Assembly (NCBI RefSeq): GCF_047553045.1
Contig: NZ_CP180208.1
Location: forward strand, 1,426,001 to 1,490,000
Direction: 5' to 3'
DNA length: 64,000 nucleotides
Origin: Sphingomonas_L flavalba_A
Lineage (GTDB): Bacteria > Pseudomonadota > Alphaproteobacteria > Sphingomonadales > Sphingomonadaceae
In this document: piece by piece, positions 9,509-17,142 of the stretch
How the letters are laid out: every line of letters begins with the position of its first letter
Position numbering within the stretch: the stretch's first letter is position 1
Program-made: the position numbers and the translations under genes
Notes under the pieces: generated by a model
Seen by the model: only the letters and a program-made list of their open reading frames with translations
Told to the model about the DNA's origin: nothing
Databases searched by the model: none

Positions 9509-10566
9509 CAGTAGGTGTCCACCACAACGTCGGTGTAAAGTTCGCCCTCGGGCGGCTCGGGTGTCGATTCGGCATAATCGGCGGCTTCGGCGACGATCGC
9601 GCGGATTTCCTTGTCGATTTCTTTCAGGGCGTCTTCCTTGAGCCCCATCGCCTCAAGCTCGCGCTTGGCATGTTCGATCGGGTCGGACTTGTCGCGCACC
9701 GCCTGCACTTCCTCGCGCGAGCGGTACTTGGCCGGGTCCGACATCGAATGGCCGCGATAGCGGTAGGTCTTCAGTTCCAGCAGCACCGGCCCCTTGCCCG
9801 CCTTCACCCATTCGCGCGCCGTTTCCGCCGCGCCGCGCACCGCCAGCACGTCCATCCCGTCGACTTGCAGGCCGGGGATGCGGAAGCTTTCGCCGCGCCG
9901 GTAGAGCTGGTCTTCCGCCGAGGAACGGTTGACGCTGGTGCCCATCGCATACTGGTTGTTCTCGATGACGAAGATCACCGGCAGCTTCCACAACTCCGCC
10001 ATGTTGAAGCTTTCGTAGACCTGCCCCTGATTGGCGGCGCCGTCACCGAAATAAGCCAGGCACAGCCCGCCGTCATTGCGGTATTTATGCGTGAAGGCGA
10101 GGCCGGTGCCGAGCGGCACCTGCGCGCCGACGATGCCATGGCCGCCGTAGAATTTATGTTCGGTCGAGAACATGTGCATCGACCCGCCCTTGCCCCGGCT
10201 GATTCCCGCCTGCCGCCCGGTCAGTTCCGCCATGATGATCTTCGGGTCGATGCCGTAAGCCAGCATGTGGCCATGGTCGCGGTAGCCGGTGATGACCGAA
10301 TCCTTGCCCGGCTCCAGCGCCGACTGCAGGCCGACCGCCACTGCTTCCTGCCCGATATAGAGGTGGCAGAAACCGCCGATCAGGCCGAGGCCGTACAGCT
10401 GCCCCGCCCGTTCCTCGAACCGCCGGATCAGCAGCATCTGGCGATAGAATTCCAGCAGCTGGTCCTTGCTGGCCTCGAACCGCTGCGGCTCGGGCGGCCG
10501 CTCGCGGTTGGGGGTGGCCGGCGTTGCGGCTCCCTTGGCGGCCTTGGCGGTCGATGCTCTTGCCAA
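9508..10566 (-). CDS. pdhA: Pyruvate dehydrogenase E1 component subunit alpha
   Basis: 352 residues. E1 alpha binds thiamine diphosphate and, as a heterotetramer with PdhB, performs the decarboxylation step of pyruvate dehydrogenase. The thiamine-diphosphate/Mg motif begins GDGAANQG and ends at the Asn of ESFN. The phosphorylation-loop region YRYRGHSMSDPAKYR of the family is present. The first 30 residues are a low-complexity Ala/Thr/Pro-rich extension. It follows ftsB-like and eno on the same strand, linking lower glycolysis with pyruvate oxidation, an arrangement common in alphaproteobacteria. The gap to the ftsB-like gene is about 100 bases and may hold a promoter. Confidence 0.96.
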
Positions 10567-10668
10567 GCTCTGCTCTCCATTCAGAAATGCGGTTCGGAAC
10601 GTTTCCCCGCCTATAGGCGCACGCCGTTCGTTGAGGCAACATGTCGGGCGTGGGTGCGCCCCCGCCGA

Positions 10669-10995
10669 TCAGTCGAGCGGAATGATGATCTCGTCGGGGT
10701 GGGCGACGCCCAGTTCCTTGCGGACCAGTTCGTCGACCATGTCGGGGTTGGCCTTCTTCGGGTCGAGCAGCGCAACCTTTCTGGTCAACGCGTCATGGCG
10801 CGCCTTCGTTTCCGCCAGGACCGCCTGCCGCTCGGTCAGTGCGCGGCTGTAGTCGCCATAGGCCAGTACCCCGTTGGGGCCGACCAGCGCATAACCACCG
10901 AAAAACGCGATCACCAGCGTACCGACCGCCGGGCCGGCGGCCGATCGCAACAGCGAACGGATTTTCGATTTCTGCGCCACGCCTCGTTGAATCAC
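10669..10995 (-). CDS. ftsB: FtsB/DivIC-type septum formation initiator
   Basis: 108 residues. There is a short basic cytoplasmic end, one membrane helix (about 23-45), and then a coiled coil (YSRALTERQAVLAETKARHDALTRKV, in two stretches). This is followed by a short conserved tail with MVDELVRKELGVAHPDEIII, which matches the septum initiator family where an arginine/lysine pair precedes a short beta strand. FtsB works with FtsL and FtsQ in the divisome to activate septal wall synthesis. It sits directly downstream of eno (15 bases), the same neighbourhood as in many proteobacteria. Sequence identity within the family is low, so the call rests on architecture and context. Confidence 0.85.
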   Translation of the reverse strand: MIQRGVAQKSKIRSLLRSAAGPAVGTLVIAFFGGYALVGPNGVLAYGDYSRALTERQAVLAETKARHDALTRKVALLDPKKANPDMVDELVRKELGVAHPDEIIIPLD

Positions 10996-11010
10996 AGCGG
11001 AGTCGCCGAA

Positions 11011-12297
11011 TCAAGCGCGATTTTGGCGGAATATCGCGCGCCCTGCATAACGCGCGACATCGCCCAGTTCCTCTTCGATCCGGATCAACTGGTTATACTT
11101 GGCCAGCCGGTCCGACCGCGCCAGGCTGCCGGTCTTGATCTGCCCGCAATTGGTGGCGACGGCGAGGTCGGCGATCGTCGCGTCCTCGGTCTCGCCGGAA
11201 CGATGCGACATCACCGCCGTATAGCCGGCGCGCTGGGCGATGCTGACCGCCTCCAGCGTTTCGGTCAGCGTGCCGATCTGGTTGACCTTGACCAGCAGCG
11301 AGTTGGCCAGCCCGCCGGCAATGCCGTCGCTCAGCCGCTTCGGGTTGGTGACGAACAGGTCGTCGCCGACCAGCTGAACCTTGTCACCGATCCGGTCGGT
11401 CAACAGCTTCCAGCCGGCATAATCCTCTTCCGCCATGCCGTCCTCGATCGACGCGATCGGGTAATGCGCGACGAGATCGGCAAGGTAATCGACCATATCA
11501 GCGGAGGAGCGGACCTTGCCCTCGCCGGTCATCTGATAGGCGCCGTCGCGGAAGAATTCGGTCGAGGCGCAATCGAGGGCGAGCAGCACGTCGTCGCCCG
11601 GCGTGTAACCGGCGGCGGCAATCGCCTCCATGACGAAATCGAGCGCGTCGGTGGTCGAGCCGAGATTGGGCGCGAAGCCGCCCTCGTCGCCGACCGCCGT
11701 CGCCAGCCCCTTGGCATGGAGCGCCGCCTTCAGCGTGTGGAAGATCTCCGCACCGCAGCGCACCGCTTCCGCCAGCGTCGGCGCGCCGACCGGCATCACC
11801 ATGAATTCCTGAAAATCGATCGGGTTGTCGGCATGGACGCCCCCGTTGACGATATTCATCATCGGCACCGGCAGGACATGCGCCGACACCCCGCCGACAT
11901 AGCGGTAAAGCGGCAGGCCGCGCGCATCCGCCGCCGCCTTCGCCACCGCCAGGCTGACGCCCAGAATAGCGTTGGCGCCCAGCCGCCCCTTGTTGTCGGT
12001 GCCGTCGAGCGCGATCAGCGCCGCGTCCACTTCGCCCTGATCTTCCGCGTCGAAGCCGAGCAGCGCGTCGGCGATTTCCTCGTTGACCGCGTCGACTGCC
12101 GCCTGCACCCCCTTGCCCAGCCAGCGGGCTTTGTCGCCGTCGCGCTTCTCCACCGCCTCGAACGCGCCGGTCGACGCGCCGGACGGCACCGCCGCGCGCC
12201 CGAAGCTGCCGTCTTCCAGCGAAACATCGACCTCGACGGTGGGGTTGCCCCGGCTGTCGATGATCTGCCGGCCGTGGATGTCGAGAATCGCGGTCAT
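11011..12297 (-). CDS. eno: Enolase (phosphopyruvate hydratase)
   Basis: 428 residues, the usual enolase length. It interconverts 2-phosphoglycerate and phosphoenolpyruvate in glycolysis and gluconeogenesis, in the cytoplasm. The N-terminal SRGNPTVEVDV and the substrate-loop GASTGAFEA are present. The Mg ligands are seen in LALDCAS, SIEDGMAEED and LVGDDLFVTN, the catalytic lysine in LLVKVNQIG, and the C-terminal signature SHRSGETED. It heads a minus-strand unit with the ftsB-like gene, pdhA and pdhB. The 130-base region before it is shared with the divergent YqjD-like gene and should contain both promoters. Confidence 0.98.
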   Translation of the reverse strand: MTAILDIHGRQIIDSRGNPTVEVDVSLEDGSFGRAAVPSGASTGAFEAVEKRDGDKARWLGKGVQAAVDAVNEEIADALLGFDAEDQGEVDAALIALDGTDNKGRLGANAILGVSLAVAKAAADARGLPLYRYVGGVSAHVLPVPMMNIVNGGVHADNPIDFQEFMVMPVGAPTLAEAVRCGAEIFHTLKAALHAKGLATAVGDEGGFAPNLGSTTDALDFVMEAIAAAGYTPGDDVLLALDCASTEFFRDGAYQMTGEGKVRSSADMVDYLADLVAHYPIASIEDGMAEEDYAGWKLLTDRIGDKVQLVGDDLFVTNPKRLSDGIAGGLANSLLVKVNQIGTLTETLEAVSIAQRAGYTAVMSHRSGETEDATIADLAVATNCGQIKTGSLARSDRLAKYNQLIRIEEELGDVARYAGRAIFRQNRA

Positions 12298-12427
12298 GGA
12301 GGAGGCTTCCCTTGTGGACGGAACGTGGCTCGCGCTCTATCGAGGGGAGGCGCGCGAGGCAATGGAACCCGCGCGCCACGGCGATTGTTCATGACGCGTA
12401 ACAGCACGTGTCTGAGGAAGGACTGGC

Positions 12428-12952
12428 ATGACCGACGTACCCAGCAAGCAGGATGCTGCCCGACCGGCCCGACCGGTGAAGAAGGCGGCGACGCGCAAGG
12501 CGCCGGCGACCAAGCCGGCAAGCAAGCGCGCGACTGGCACCGCGACCAAGGCCGCTGCCAAGCCACGCAAGGCCGCCGCCGCCGCGACCGGCAAGGTGCG
12601 GGCGGAAGCGGCGCGGCTGACCGGCGAAGCAGGCAGCAAGGCGCGCAGCTACGCCAATCAGGGCAAGGATCGGGCGACCGATGCGCTCGACAATGTCGCG
12701 CGGATGATGACGGACGCCGCCTCGCAGGTCGATGACCGGATGGGCGAGCAATATGGCCGTTACGCCCGCACCGCCGCCGATGCGATCGCCGGGCTGGCCG
12801 GCAACCTGCGCAAGAAGGATGTCGACGAACTGATGGACGAGGCGCGCGATCTTGTCCGCAACAGCCCGGCCGTCGCCATCGGCGCGGCTGCCGCGATCGG
12901 CTTCGTGCTTGCCCGGCTGATCAAGGCGGGCGGCCCGGACCAGTCGGCCTGA
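12428..12952 (+). CDS. YqjD/ElaB-like (DUF883-type) protein with Lys/Ala-rich N-terminus
   Basis: 174 residues. The first 60 are Lys/Ala/Pro/Thr-rich, resembling histone H1 tails and likely unstructured and basic. The rest is helical, ending in the glycine-rich helix SPAVAIGAAAAIGFVLARLI followed by a short tail. This C-terminal pattern is that of YqjD/ElaB, tail-anchored inner membrane proteins that in E. coli bind ribosomes in stationary phase. The next gene encodes a YqjE-like protein, so the pair parallels E. coli yqjD-yqjE. A role in stress or stationary phase is inferred. The basic extension is not typical of E. coli YqjD and could bind nucleic acid. Confidence 0.68.
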   Translation: MTDVPSKQDAARPARPVKKAATRKAPATKPASKRATGTATKAAAKPRKAAAAATGKVRAEAARLTGEAGSKARSYANQGKDRATDALDNVARMMTDAASQVDDRMGEQYGRYARTAADAIAGLAGNLRKKDVDELMDEARDLVRNSPAVAIGAAAAIGFVLARLIKAGGPDQSA

Positions 12953-12969
12953 ACGGCGCGGAGCCGGGG

Positions 12970-13323
12970 GTGAGCGATAACGCGCCGGACACCGAAAGGC
13001 CGCCGATCGGCGAACTCTTCGCCGGACTGATCGAGGATACGGAGCGTTACGTCCGCGCCGAGCTGACGCTGCAGCGCGCGAAGCTGGTCGACCGGCTGCT
13101 GATGTCGCGTGCGGCGCTGGCGATGGCCGTCGGCGCGATTATTCTCGTCCAGGCGGCGATCAGCGCGTTGCTGGTCGGCATCGTTCTGGCGTTGGCGCCG
13201 CGACTGGGTGCGCTGGGCGCCGCGCTGCTCGTTACTGTGATCGCGCTGGCAATCGCCGGGGCGTTGCTCGCCGCCGCCTTTCGCTGGTTCGATCGGGCGA
13301 CGCAGATCGCGGAGGAGCCATGA
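12970..13323 (+). CDS. Phage-holin-superfamily/YqjE-like membrane protein
   Basis: 117 residues beginning at GTG 12970. A soluble N-terminal helix (LFAGLIEDTERYVRAELTL) precedes two long hydrophobic helices (about 48-72 and 78-100), matching the holin-X/YqjE family of small inner membrane proteins. Despite the family name, nothing around it is phage-derived. It is 17 bases downstream of the YqjD-like gene and overlaps the next gene by ATGA, so the small membrane proteins are co-expressed. The biological role is unknown. Confidence 0.72.
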   Translation: MSDNAPDTERPPIGELFAGLIEDTERYVRAELTLQRAKLVDRLLMSRAALAMAVGAIILVQAAISALLVGIVLALAPRLGALGAALLVTVIALAIAGALLAAAFRWFDRATQIAEEP

Positions 13324-13778
13324 TCGACCGCAAGCAGGTGCTGGACCGGGCGGAACGCCGCGCCCACGCCGCACGCGAGCGGCTGACCAGCCGCCTGGTC
13401 GAGATCCAGCAGCGCCTCGACCCCCAGACATTGATGATCGAGGCGGGGCGCGAGTTGCGCCAGCGCGCCGGCGAATGGGTAAACGACAGCGTCGATGCCG
13501 CACGGCGCAACCCCGCCGCTGCGTTCGCCACCGGCGCTACCGCCCTTGCCTGGTTGCTGCGCAAGCCGATTGCGCGCTGGATCATCCGGTTTTTCACCGA
13601 GGACAGGACCGTCCCGTCGGCAGAAGCGTTGACCGCGCAGGCGATCAGCGCCGCCGCGAACCGGCCCCCTGCCCCGTCATCATCGAGGAGCGAACAGCAT
13701 GACGACGAACTCCAGCGGAAGCCCACGCGCCGCCGACGCCGCCCAGCGCCTGAAGGACAAGGCGGCGGCGGTGCGTGA
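13320..13778 (+). CDS. Small DUF3618-like/YqjD-associated protein
   Basis: 152 residues. The N-terminal half is a charged helix (RAERRAHAARERLTSRLVEI), followed by DAARRNPAAAFATGATALAWLL, a short hydrophobic segment like that of DUF3618 or YqjD-like proteins. It starts in an ATGA overlap with the YqjE-like gene. Its last 27 residues are read in a second frame through the first 80 bases of the next gene and are basic and low in complexity. This suggests an ancestral stop near 13700 was lost, or that the overlap is real but unconserved. I do not recognise a specific function; it is presumably an inner-membrane stress protein working with its neighbours. Confidence 0.55.
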   Translation: MIDRKQVLDRAERRAHAARERLTSRLVEIQQRLDPQTLMIEAGRELRQRAGEWVNDSVDAARRNPAAAFATGATALAWLLRKPIARWIIRFFTEDRTVPSAEALTAQAISAAANRPPAPSSSRSEQHDDELQRKPTRRRRRPAPEGQGGGGA

Positions 13779-14184
13779 CAGTGCCGAGGGCACGGTCGAG
13801 GAAGCGCGCCACAAGGTTTCCGCCGCCTATTCCGCTGGCCGGGCGAAGGCCAGCCGCGTCGGTGAGCGGGCCAGTGGCGGTATCGAAAAGAATCCGCTGT
13901 CGATGCTTATCGGCGGTTTGGCGATCGGCGCGGCGATCGGGGCGCTACTGCCCCGCACCCGCAAGGAAGCCGACGCGCTCGGCGGTGTCGGCCGCAGCAT
14001 TCGCGATGCTGCCGGCGAAGCGGCCAGGGCAGCCAAACGCGCAGGTTCCGAAACGCTCGATTCGCTTGGGGTCAACACCGACGCCGCGCGTGAACAGGCG
14101 CGCAAGCTGCTCGACAACGCGGTCAGCGCCGCGACCAACGCCGGAGAGGCGGCGGTGAAGACCGTACGCCGCAAGCAGGATTGA
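13699..14184 (+). CDS. YqjD/ElaB-like glycine-zipper membrane protein
   Basis: 161 residues. Amphipathic Ala/Lys/Glu-rich helices surround a central short hydrophobic glycine-rich stretch (NPLSMLIGGLAIGAAIGALL) at about residues 66-85. The rest is highly helical, with many Ala, Arg and Lys. The layout resembles DUF883 or CsbD/LEA-like stress proteins rather than an enzyme. It overlaps the preceding gene by 80 bases but has its own start with a GGAGCGAAC region upstream. It is the last of four consecutive small membrane genes and is followed by DUF4170. The function is unknown; a stress-related membrane role is inferred from company and composition. Confidence 0.6.
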   Translation: MTTNSSGSPRAADAAQRLKDKAAAVRDSAEGTVEEARHKVSAAYSAGRAKASRVGERASGGIEKNPLSMLIGGLAIGAAIGALLPRTRKEADALGGVGRSIRDAAGEAARAAKRAGSETLDSLGVNTDAAREQARKLLDNAVSAATNAGEAAVKTVRRKQD

Positions 14185-14215
14185 CGCTGCCGCGCGGCTC
14201 GGCTGAAAGGGCGCC

Positions 14216-14449
14216 ATGAGCAAGCTTCATCTCGTGTTCGGCGGCCGTGTCCGCGACCCGCAAACCCTGGAATTCAAGGACCTCGACACGATCGATATCG
14301 TTGGCCTGTTCCCTGACTACACGTCGGCGGAAGAGGCATGGCGCGCCGCCGCGCAGCGCACGGTGGACGATGCGGAGATGAAATACGTCGTCGTCCATCT
14401 CCACCGCCTGCTGGAGCCCGGCCTGACCGGCCCCGGCGGCGGCGAGTAA
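14216..14449 (+). CDS. DUF4170 domain protein
   Basis: 77 residues, small, acidic and soluble. The sequence matches the DUF4170 family of alphaproteobacteria: LHLVFGGRVRDPQTLEF, then DIVGLFPDYTSAEEAWRAAAQ, then a final YVVVHLHRLLEP. The family has no established function. The fold looks like a compact alpha/beta domain. The start ATG lies 32 bases after the preceding gene with AAAGGGCG upstream. It is convergent with proS, with a GC-rich hairpin between. Confidence 0.85.
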   Translation: MSKLHLVFGGRVRDPQTLEFKDLDTIDIVGLFPDYTSAEEAWRAAAQRTVDDAEMKYVVVHLHRLLEPGLTGPGGGE

Positions 14450-14461
14450 CGGTGTCTGATC

Positions 14462-14483
14462 GGCGGGGCGGTTGCGCCCCGCC
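14462..14483. terminator. GC-rich hairpin between convergent DUF4170 and proS genes
   Basis: Nine perfect base pairs (GGCGGGGCG with CGCCCCGCC) around a GTTG loop, placed between the stop of the DUF4170 gene and the stop of proS. No T-run flanks it, so it would terminate only weakly by the intrinsic mechanism. Confidence 0.4.
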
Positions 14484-14495
14484 CCGCCATTTCCG

Positions 14496-16025
14496 TCAGT
14501 ACGCGCGGCCGACGAGTACGCGCTCGACGGCCGGCGCGCCGGTGAATACGCAAACCCCGGCCGCCGGCGCCGCATCGAGCGGCACATTGCGCAGCGTCAG
14601 CTTCAGCGCCTTCAGCCGTTCGATCACCTGATCCAGTTCGGCGCCCGTCGGGCGCGCCCACTCGACTTCCAGCCAGCCCGGCCGGACCACCCCTTCCGCA
14701 AAGAACGCCTCGACTCCGGCAAAGTCGGTGACGTCGCGGCGAATCGCCACCTCCAGCCGCGCCTTGGCTTCGCCGTGGAGATTGGTCTGGATTTCCTCCA
14801 GCGTCGCAGCCACGCTGGCGGCAAACGCGTCACGGGCAACAATGGCCGAGGCCAGTTTGCCTTCCGGGGTGTACAGCCGGTCGCGGCGCAGCGCCGACAC
14901 ATTGCCGGCGGCCAGATCCCGGCCGCCGACTTCGACGATGATCGGCGCGCCCTTCTTCACCCAGCCCCAGCGTTTGCCGGCCGCCTTGGTCGCCTTGGTG
15001 TCGACCAGCACGCGCACCGGCTCGCCGAACGCGCTTTGCCGCGCCACGTCGGCGGCGATCGCCTTGCAGTAATCGAGGACCGCCTCGTCCTCGTCATTGT
15101 CGCGCAGCATCGGCACGATCACCACCTGGCGAGGCGCCACAACCGGCGGCAGGCGCAGGCCGTCGTCGTCGCCATGCACCATGATGATGCCGCCGATCAT
15201 CCGAGTCGACAGGCCCCAGCTCGTCGTCCACGCAAAGGCGGTCTGGCCGTCCTTGTCCTGAAAGCGGATGTTCTGTGCGGTCGCGAAATTCTGGCCGAGG
15301 AAATGGGACGTGCCGGCCTGCAGCGCCTTACCGTCCTGCATCATCGCTTCGATCGAATAGGTGACGACGGCGCCGGGAAAACGCTCGTTTTCCGGCTTTT
15401 CCCCGGCAATGACCGGCATGGCCAGCGCGTCTTCGGCAAAGCTGCGATACATCTCCAGCGCCATCCGGGTCTCCGCCTCCGCCTCGTCGCGTGTGGCGTG
15501 GGCGGTATGTCCTTCCTGCCACAGGAATTCGGAGGTGCGCAGGAACATCCGCGTCCGCATTTCCCAGCGCACGACATTGGCCCACTGGTTGATCATCAAC
15601 GGCAGGTCGCGCCACGACTGGGTCCAGCGGGCGAAGGCGGTGCCGATCACCGTTTCCGACGTCGGCCGCACGACCAGCGGTTCTTCCAGCTTCGCGTCGG
15701 GGTCGACGACCAGCCGGCCCGCTTCCCCTTTCAGCCGGTGGTGGGTGACGACCGCCATCTCCTTGGCGAAGCCCTCGACATGCTCCGCTTCCTTTTCGAA
15801 ATAGGACAGCGGGATGAAGATCGGAAAATAGCAGTTTTCGTGCCCGCTCGCCTTGATCCGCGCGTCGAGCAGGGCCTGGATGCGTTCCCATATGCCATAG
15901 CCCCACGGCCGGATGACCATGCAGCCGCGCACCCCCGAATCCTCCGCCATGTCGGCTTCGGTGATGACGGCCTGATACCAGGCGGCGAAATCCTGCTCGC
16001 GGGTGACGGAAAGGGCGTGTTTCAT
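14496..16025 (-). CDS. proS: Prolyl-tRNA synthetase, archaeal/Thermus type
   Basis: 509 residues. It charges tRNA-Pro with proline in the cytoplasm. Class II motifs are clear: RPTSETVIG, then VVRWEMRTR, FLRTSEFLWQEGHTAHAT and GTSHFLGQNFA. The sequence lines up with the Thermus/archaeal-type enzyme rather than the E. coli type: there is no editing insertion between motifs 2 and 3, and the chain ends in a C-terminal Tyr (GRAY), a hallmark of that type. The start at 16025 (MKHALSVTREQDF) is preceded by a strong AAGGGGGGAG. The open frame continues about 100 residues upstream, but that region has no family similarity. Some alphaproteobacteria carry this form instead of the short bacterial one. 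Confidence 0.95.
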   Translation of the reverse strand: MKHALSVTREQDFAAWYQAVITEADMAEDSGVRGCMVIRPWGYGIWERIQALLDARIKASGHENCYFPIFIPLSYFEKEAEHVEGFAKEMAVVTHHRLKGEAGRLVVDPDAKLEEPLVVRPTSETVIGTAFARWTQSWRDLPLMINQWANVVRWEMRTRMFLRTSEFLWQEGHTAHATRDEAEAETRMALEMYRSFAEDALAMPVIAGEKPENERFPGAVVTYSIEAMMQDGKALQAGTSHFLGQNFATAQNIRFQDKDGQTAFAWTTSWGLSTRMIGGIIMVHGDDDGLRLPPVVAPRQVVIVPMLRDNDEDEAVLDYCKAIAADVARQSAFGEPVRVLVDTKATKAAGKRWGWVKKGAPIIVEVGGRDLAAGNVSALRRDRLYTPEGKLASAIVARDAFAASVAATLEEIQTNLHGEAKARLEVAIRRDVTDFAGVEAFFAEGVVRPGWLEVEWARPTGAELDQVIERLKALKLTLRNVPLDAAPAAGVCVFTGAPAVERVLVGRAY

Positions 16026-16239
16026 GGCTACTCCCCCCTTCCATTTGGCGGAAGGGGCCGGGGGTGGTCGGAACCGGGGCGCGGCGGTGCCTTGCCCCGC
16101 GCCTCCTTGAAAGCGCCGGGCGCCGTCCGTCAACCCTTCCAGCCCGGCAGGCCGCCGTTTACTCCCCGCGCCAATGCCGCGATAAGCCGCGCATGAATCG
16201 GCGGGCGCATCGGGCAGCGGCACGAACGGCGGCAGGCGC

Positions 16240-17139
16240 ATGAGGCGGGATACGCGCCTGGCCGGGATCGCCGCGCGCCTGTTTTCCATCCTTTGCCTGT
16301 CGATCATGCTGGCGCTGGTCAAGCTTCTCGCCATGCGCGGCGTGACGCTGTTCGAAAGTGTTTTCTACCGCCAGGCTCTTGCCCTGCCCCTGGTGCTCGG
16401 CTGGATCGTCGCCGGCCCCGGCCTCGCCTCCGTCCGCACCAGCCGGATCGGCGCCCACGCCTGGCGCACCGGCCTCGGCATGGTCGGCATGGTGCTGAAC
16501 TTCGCGACCTTCATCCTGCTGCCGCTGGCGGAGGCGACGACGATCCTGTTCTCCGTGCCGATCTTCGCGACGATCCTGTCGGCGCTGGTCCTGCGCGAAC
16601 CGACCGGCATCCACCGCTGGCTGGCGGTCGTCGTCGGTTTCGCCGGCGTCGTCATCGTCGCCCAGCCCGCCGGCACCCACCTGTCGCCGCTTGGTATTGG
16701 CGTCGGCCTGCTCGCTTCCATCGCGATCGCCGGGGTCAGCATCACCCTGCGCCAGATCGGGCGGACGGAGGACGCGACTACGACGGTGTTCTGGTTCACC
16801 ATCCTGTCCACCGTCCCGCTTGCCTTCGCCCTACCCTTCGCCGGCCACGCCCACGACGCGGTCACCTGGGCGATGCTGCTGGCGCTCGGCCTTACCGGGG
16901 GTCTGGCCCAGTTTGCCCTGACAACCTCGCTGAAACTGGCGCCGGTGTCGGTGGTCCTGCCGATGGACTATTCCAACCTGCTCTGGTCGACGCTGCTCGG
17001 CTTTCTGCTGTTCGATACACTGCCGACGATGGCGATGTGGCTGGGCGCGCCGCTGATCATCGCCAGCGGCCTCTACATCGTCTATCGCGAGCGAATCCGC
17101 CGACAGGAGAACACCGCCGCCGCCGGGGCCGACGCCTGA
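16240..17139 (+). CDS. EamA/DMT-superfamily transporter
   Basis: 299 residues with about ten hydrophobic helices in two five-helix repeats, the layout of the drug/metabolite transporter superfamily (EamA domains). Repeat 1 contains MVLNFATFILLPLAEATTILFSVP in separate short conserved stretches, and the second repeat has SVVLPMDYSNLLW. It presumably exports a small metabolite, but the substrate cannot be read from sequence. It is divergent from proS across about 215 bases, which hold no other gene I can see, and ends four bases before the convergent S9 peptidase. Confidence 0.85.
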   Translation: MRRDTRLAGIAARLFSILCLSIMLALVKLLAMRGVTLFESVFYRQALALPLVLGWIVAGPGLASVRTSRIGAHAWRTGLGMVGMVLNFATFILLPLAEATTILFSVPIFATILSALVLREPTGIHRWLAVVVGFAGVVIVAQPAGTHLSPLGIGVGLLASIAIAGVSITLRQIGRTEDATTTVFWFTILSTVPLAFALPFAGHAHDAVTWAMLLALGLTGGLAQFALTTSLKLAPVSVVLPMDYSNLLWSTLLGFLLFDTLPTMAMWLGAPLIIASGLYIVYRERIRRQENTAAAGADA

Positions 17140-17142
17140 CCG

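Noticed and set aside
9670..12735. Open frame of about 1000 codons on the plus strand
   Set aside because: It runs antisense to pdhA, the ftsB-like gene and eno, whose motifs are unmistakable. Its composition (His, Arg, Gln, Ala-rich) is that of a shadow frame in GC-rich DNA.
12970..13323. Holin-family gene and xerD as signs of a prophage
   Set aside because: The holin-type gene is the YqjE-like member of a small membrane cluster, and xerD sits in its usual housekeeping neighbourhood; no capsid, tail, terminase or att site is seen.
16026..16334. 100-residue N-terminal extension of proS
   Set aside because: The extension lacks similarity to the family, and a strong ribosome binding site precedes the internal ATG at 16025.
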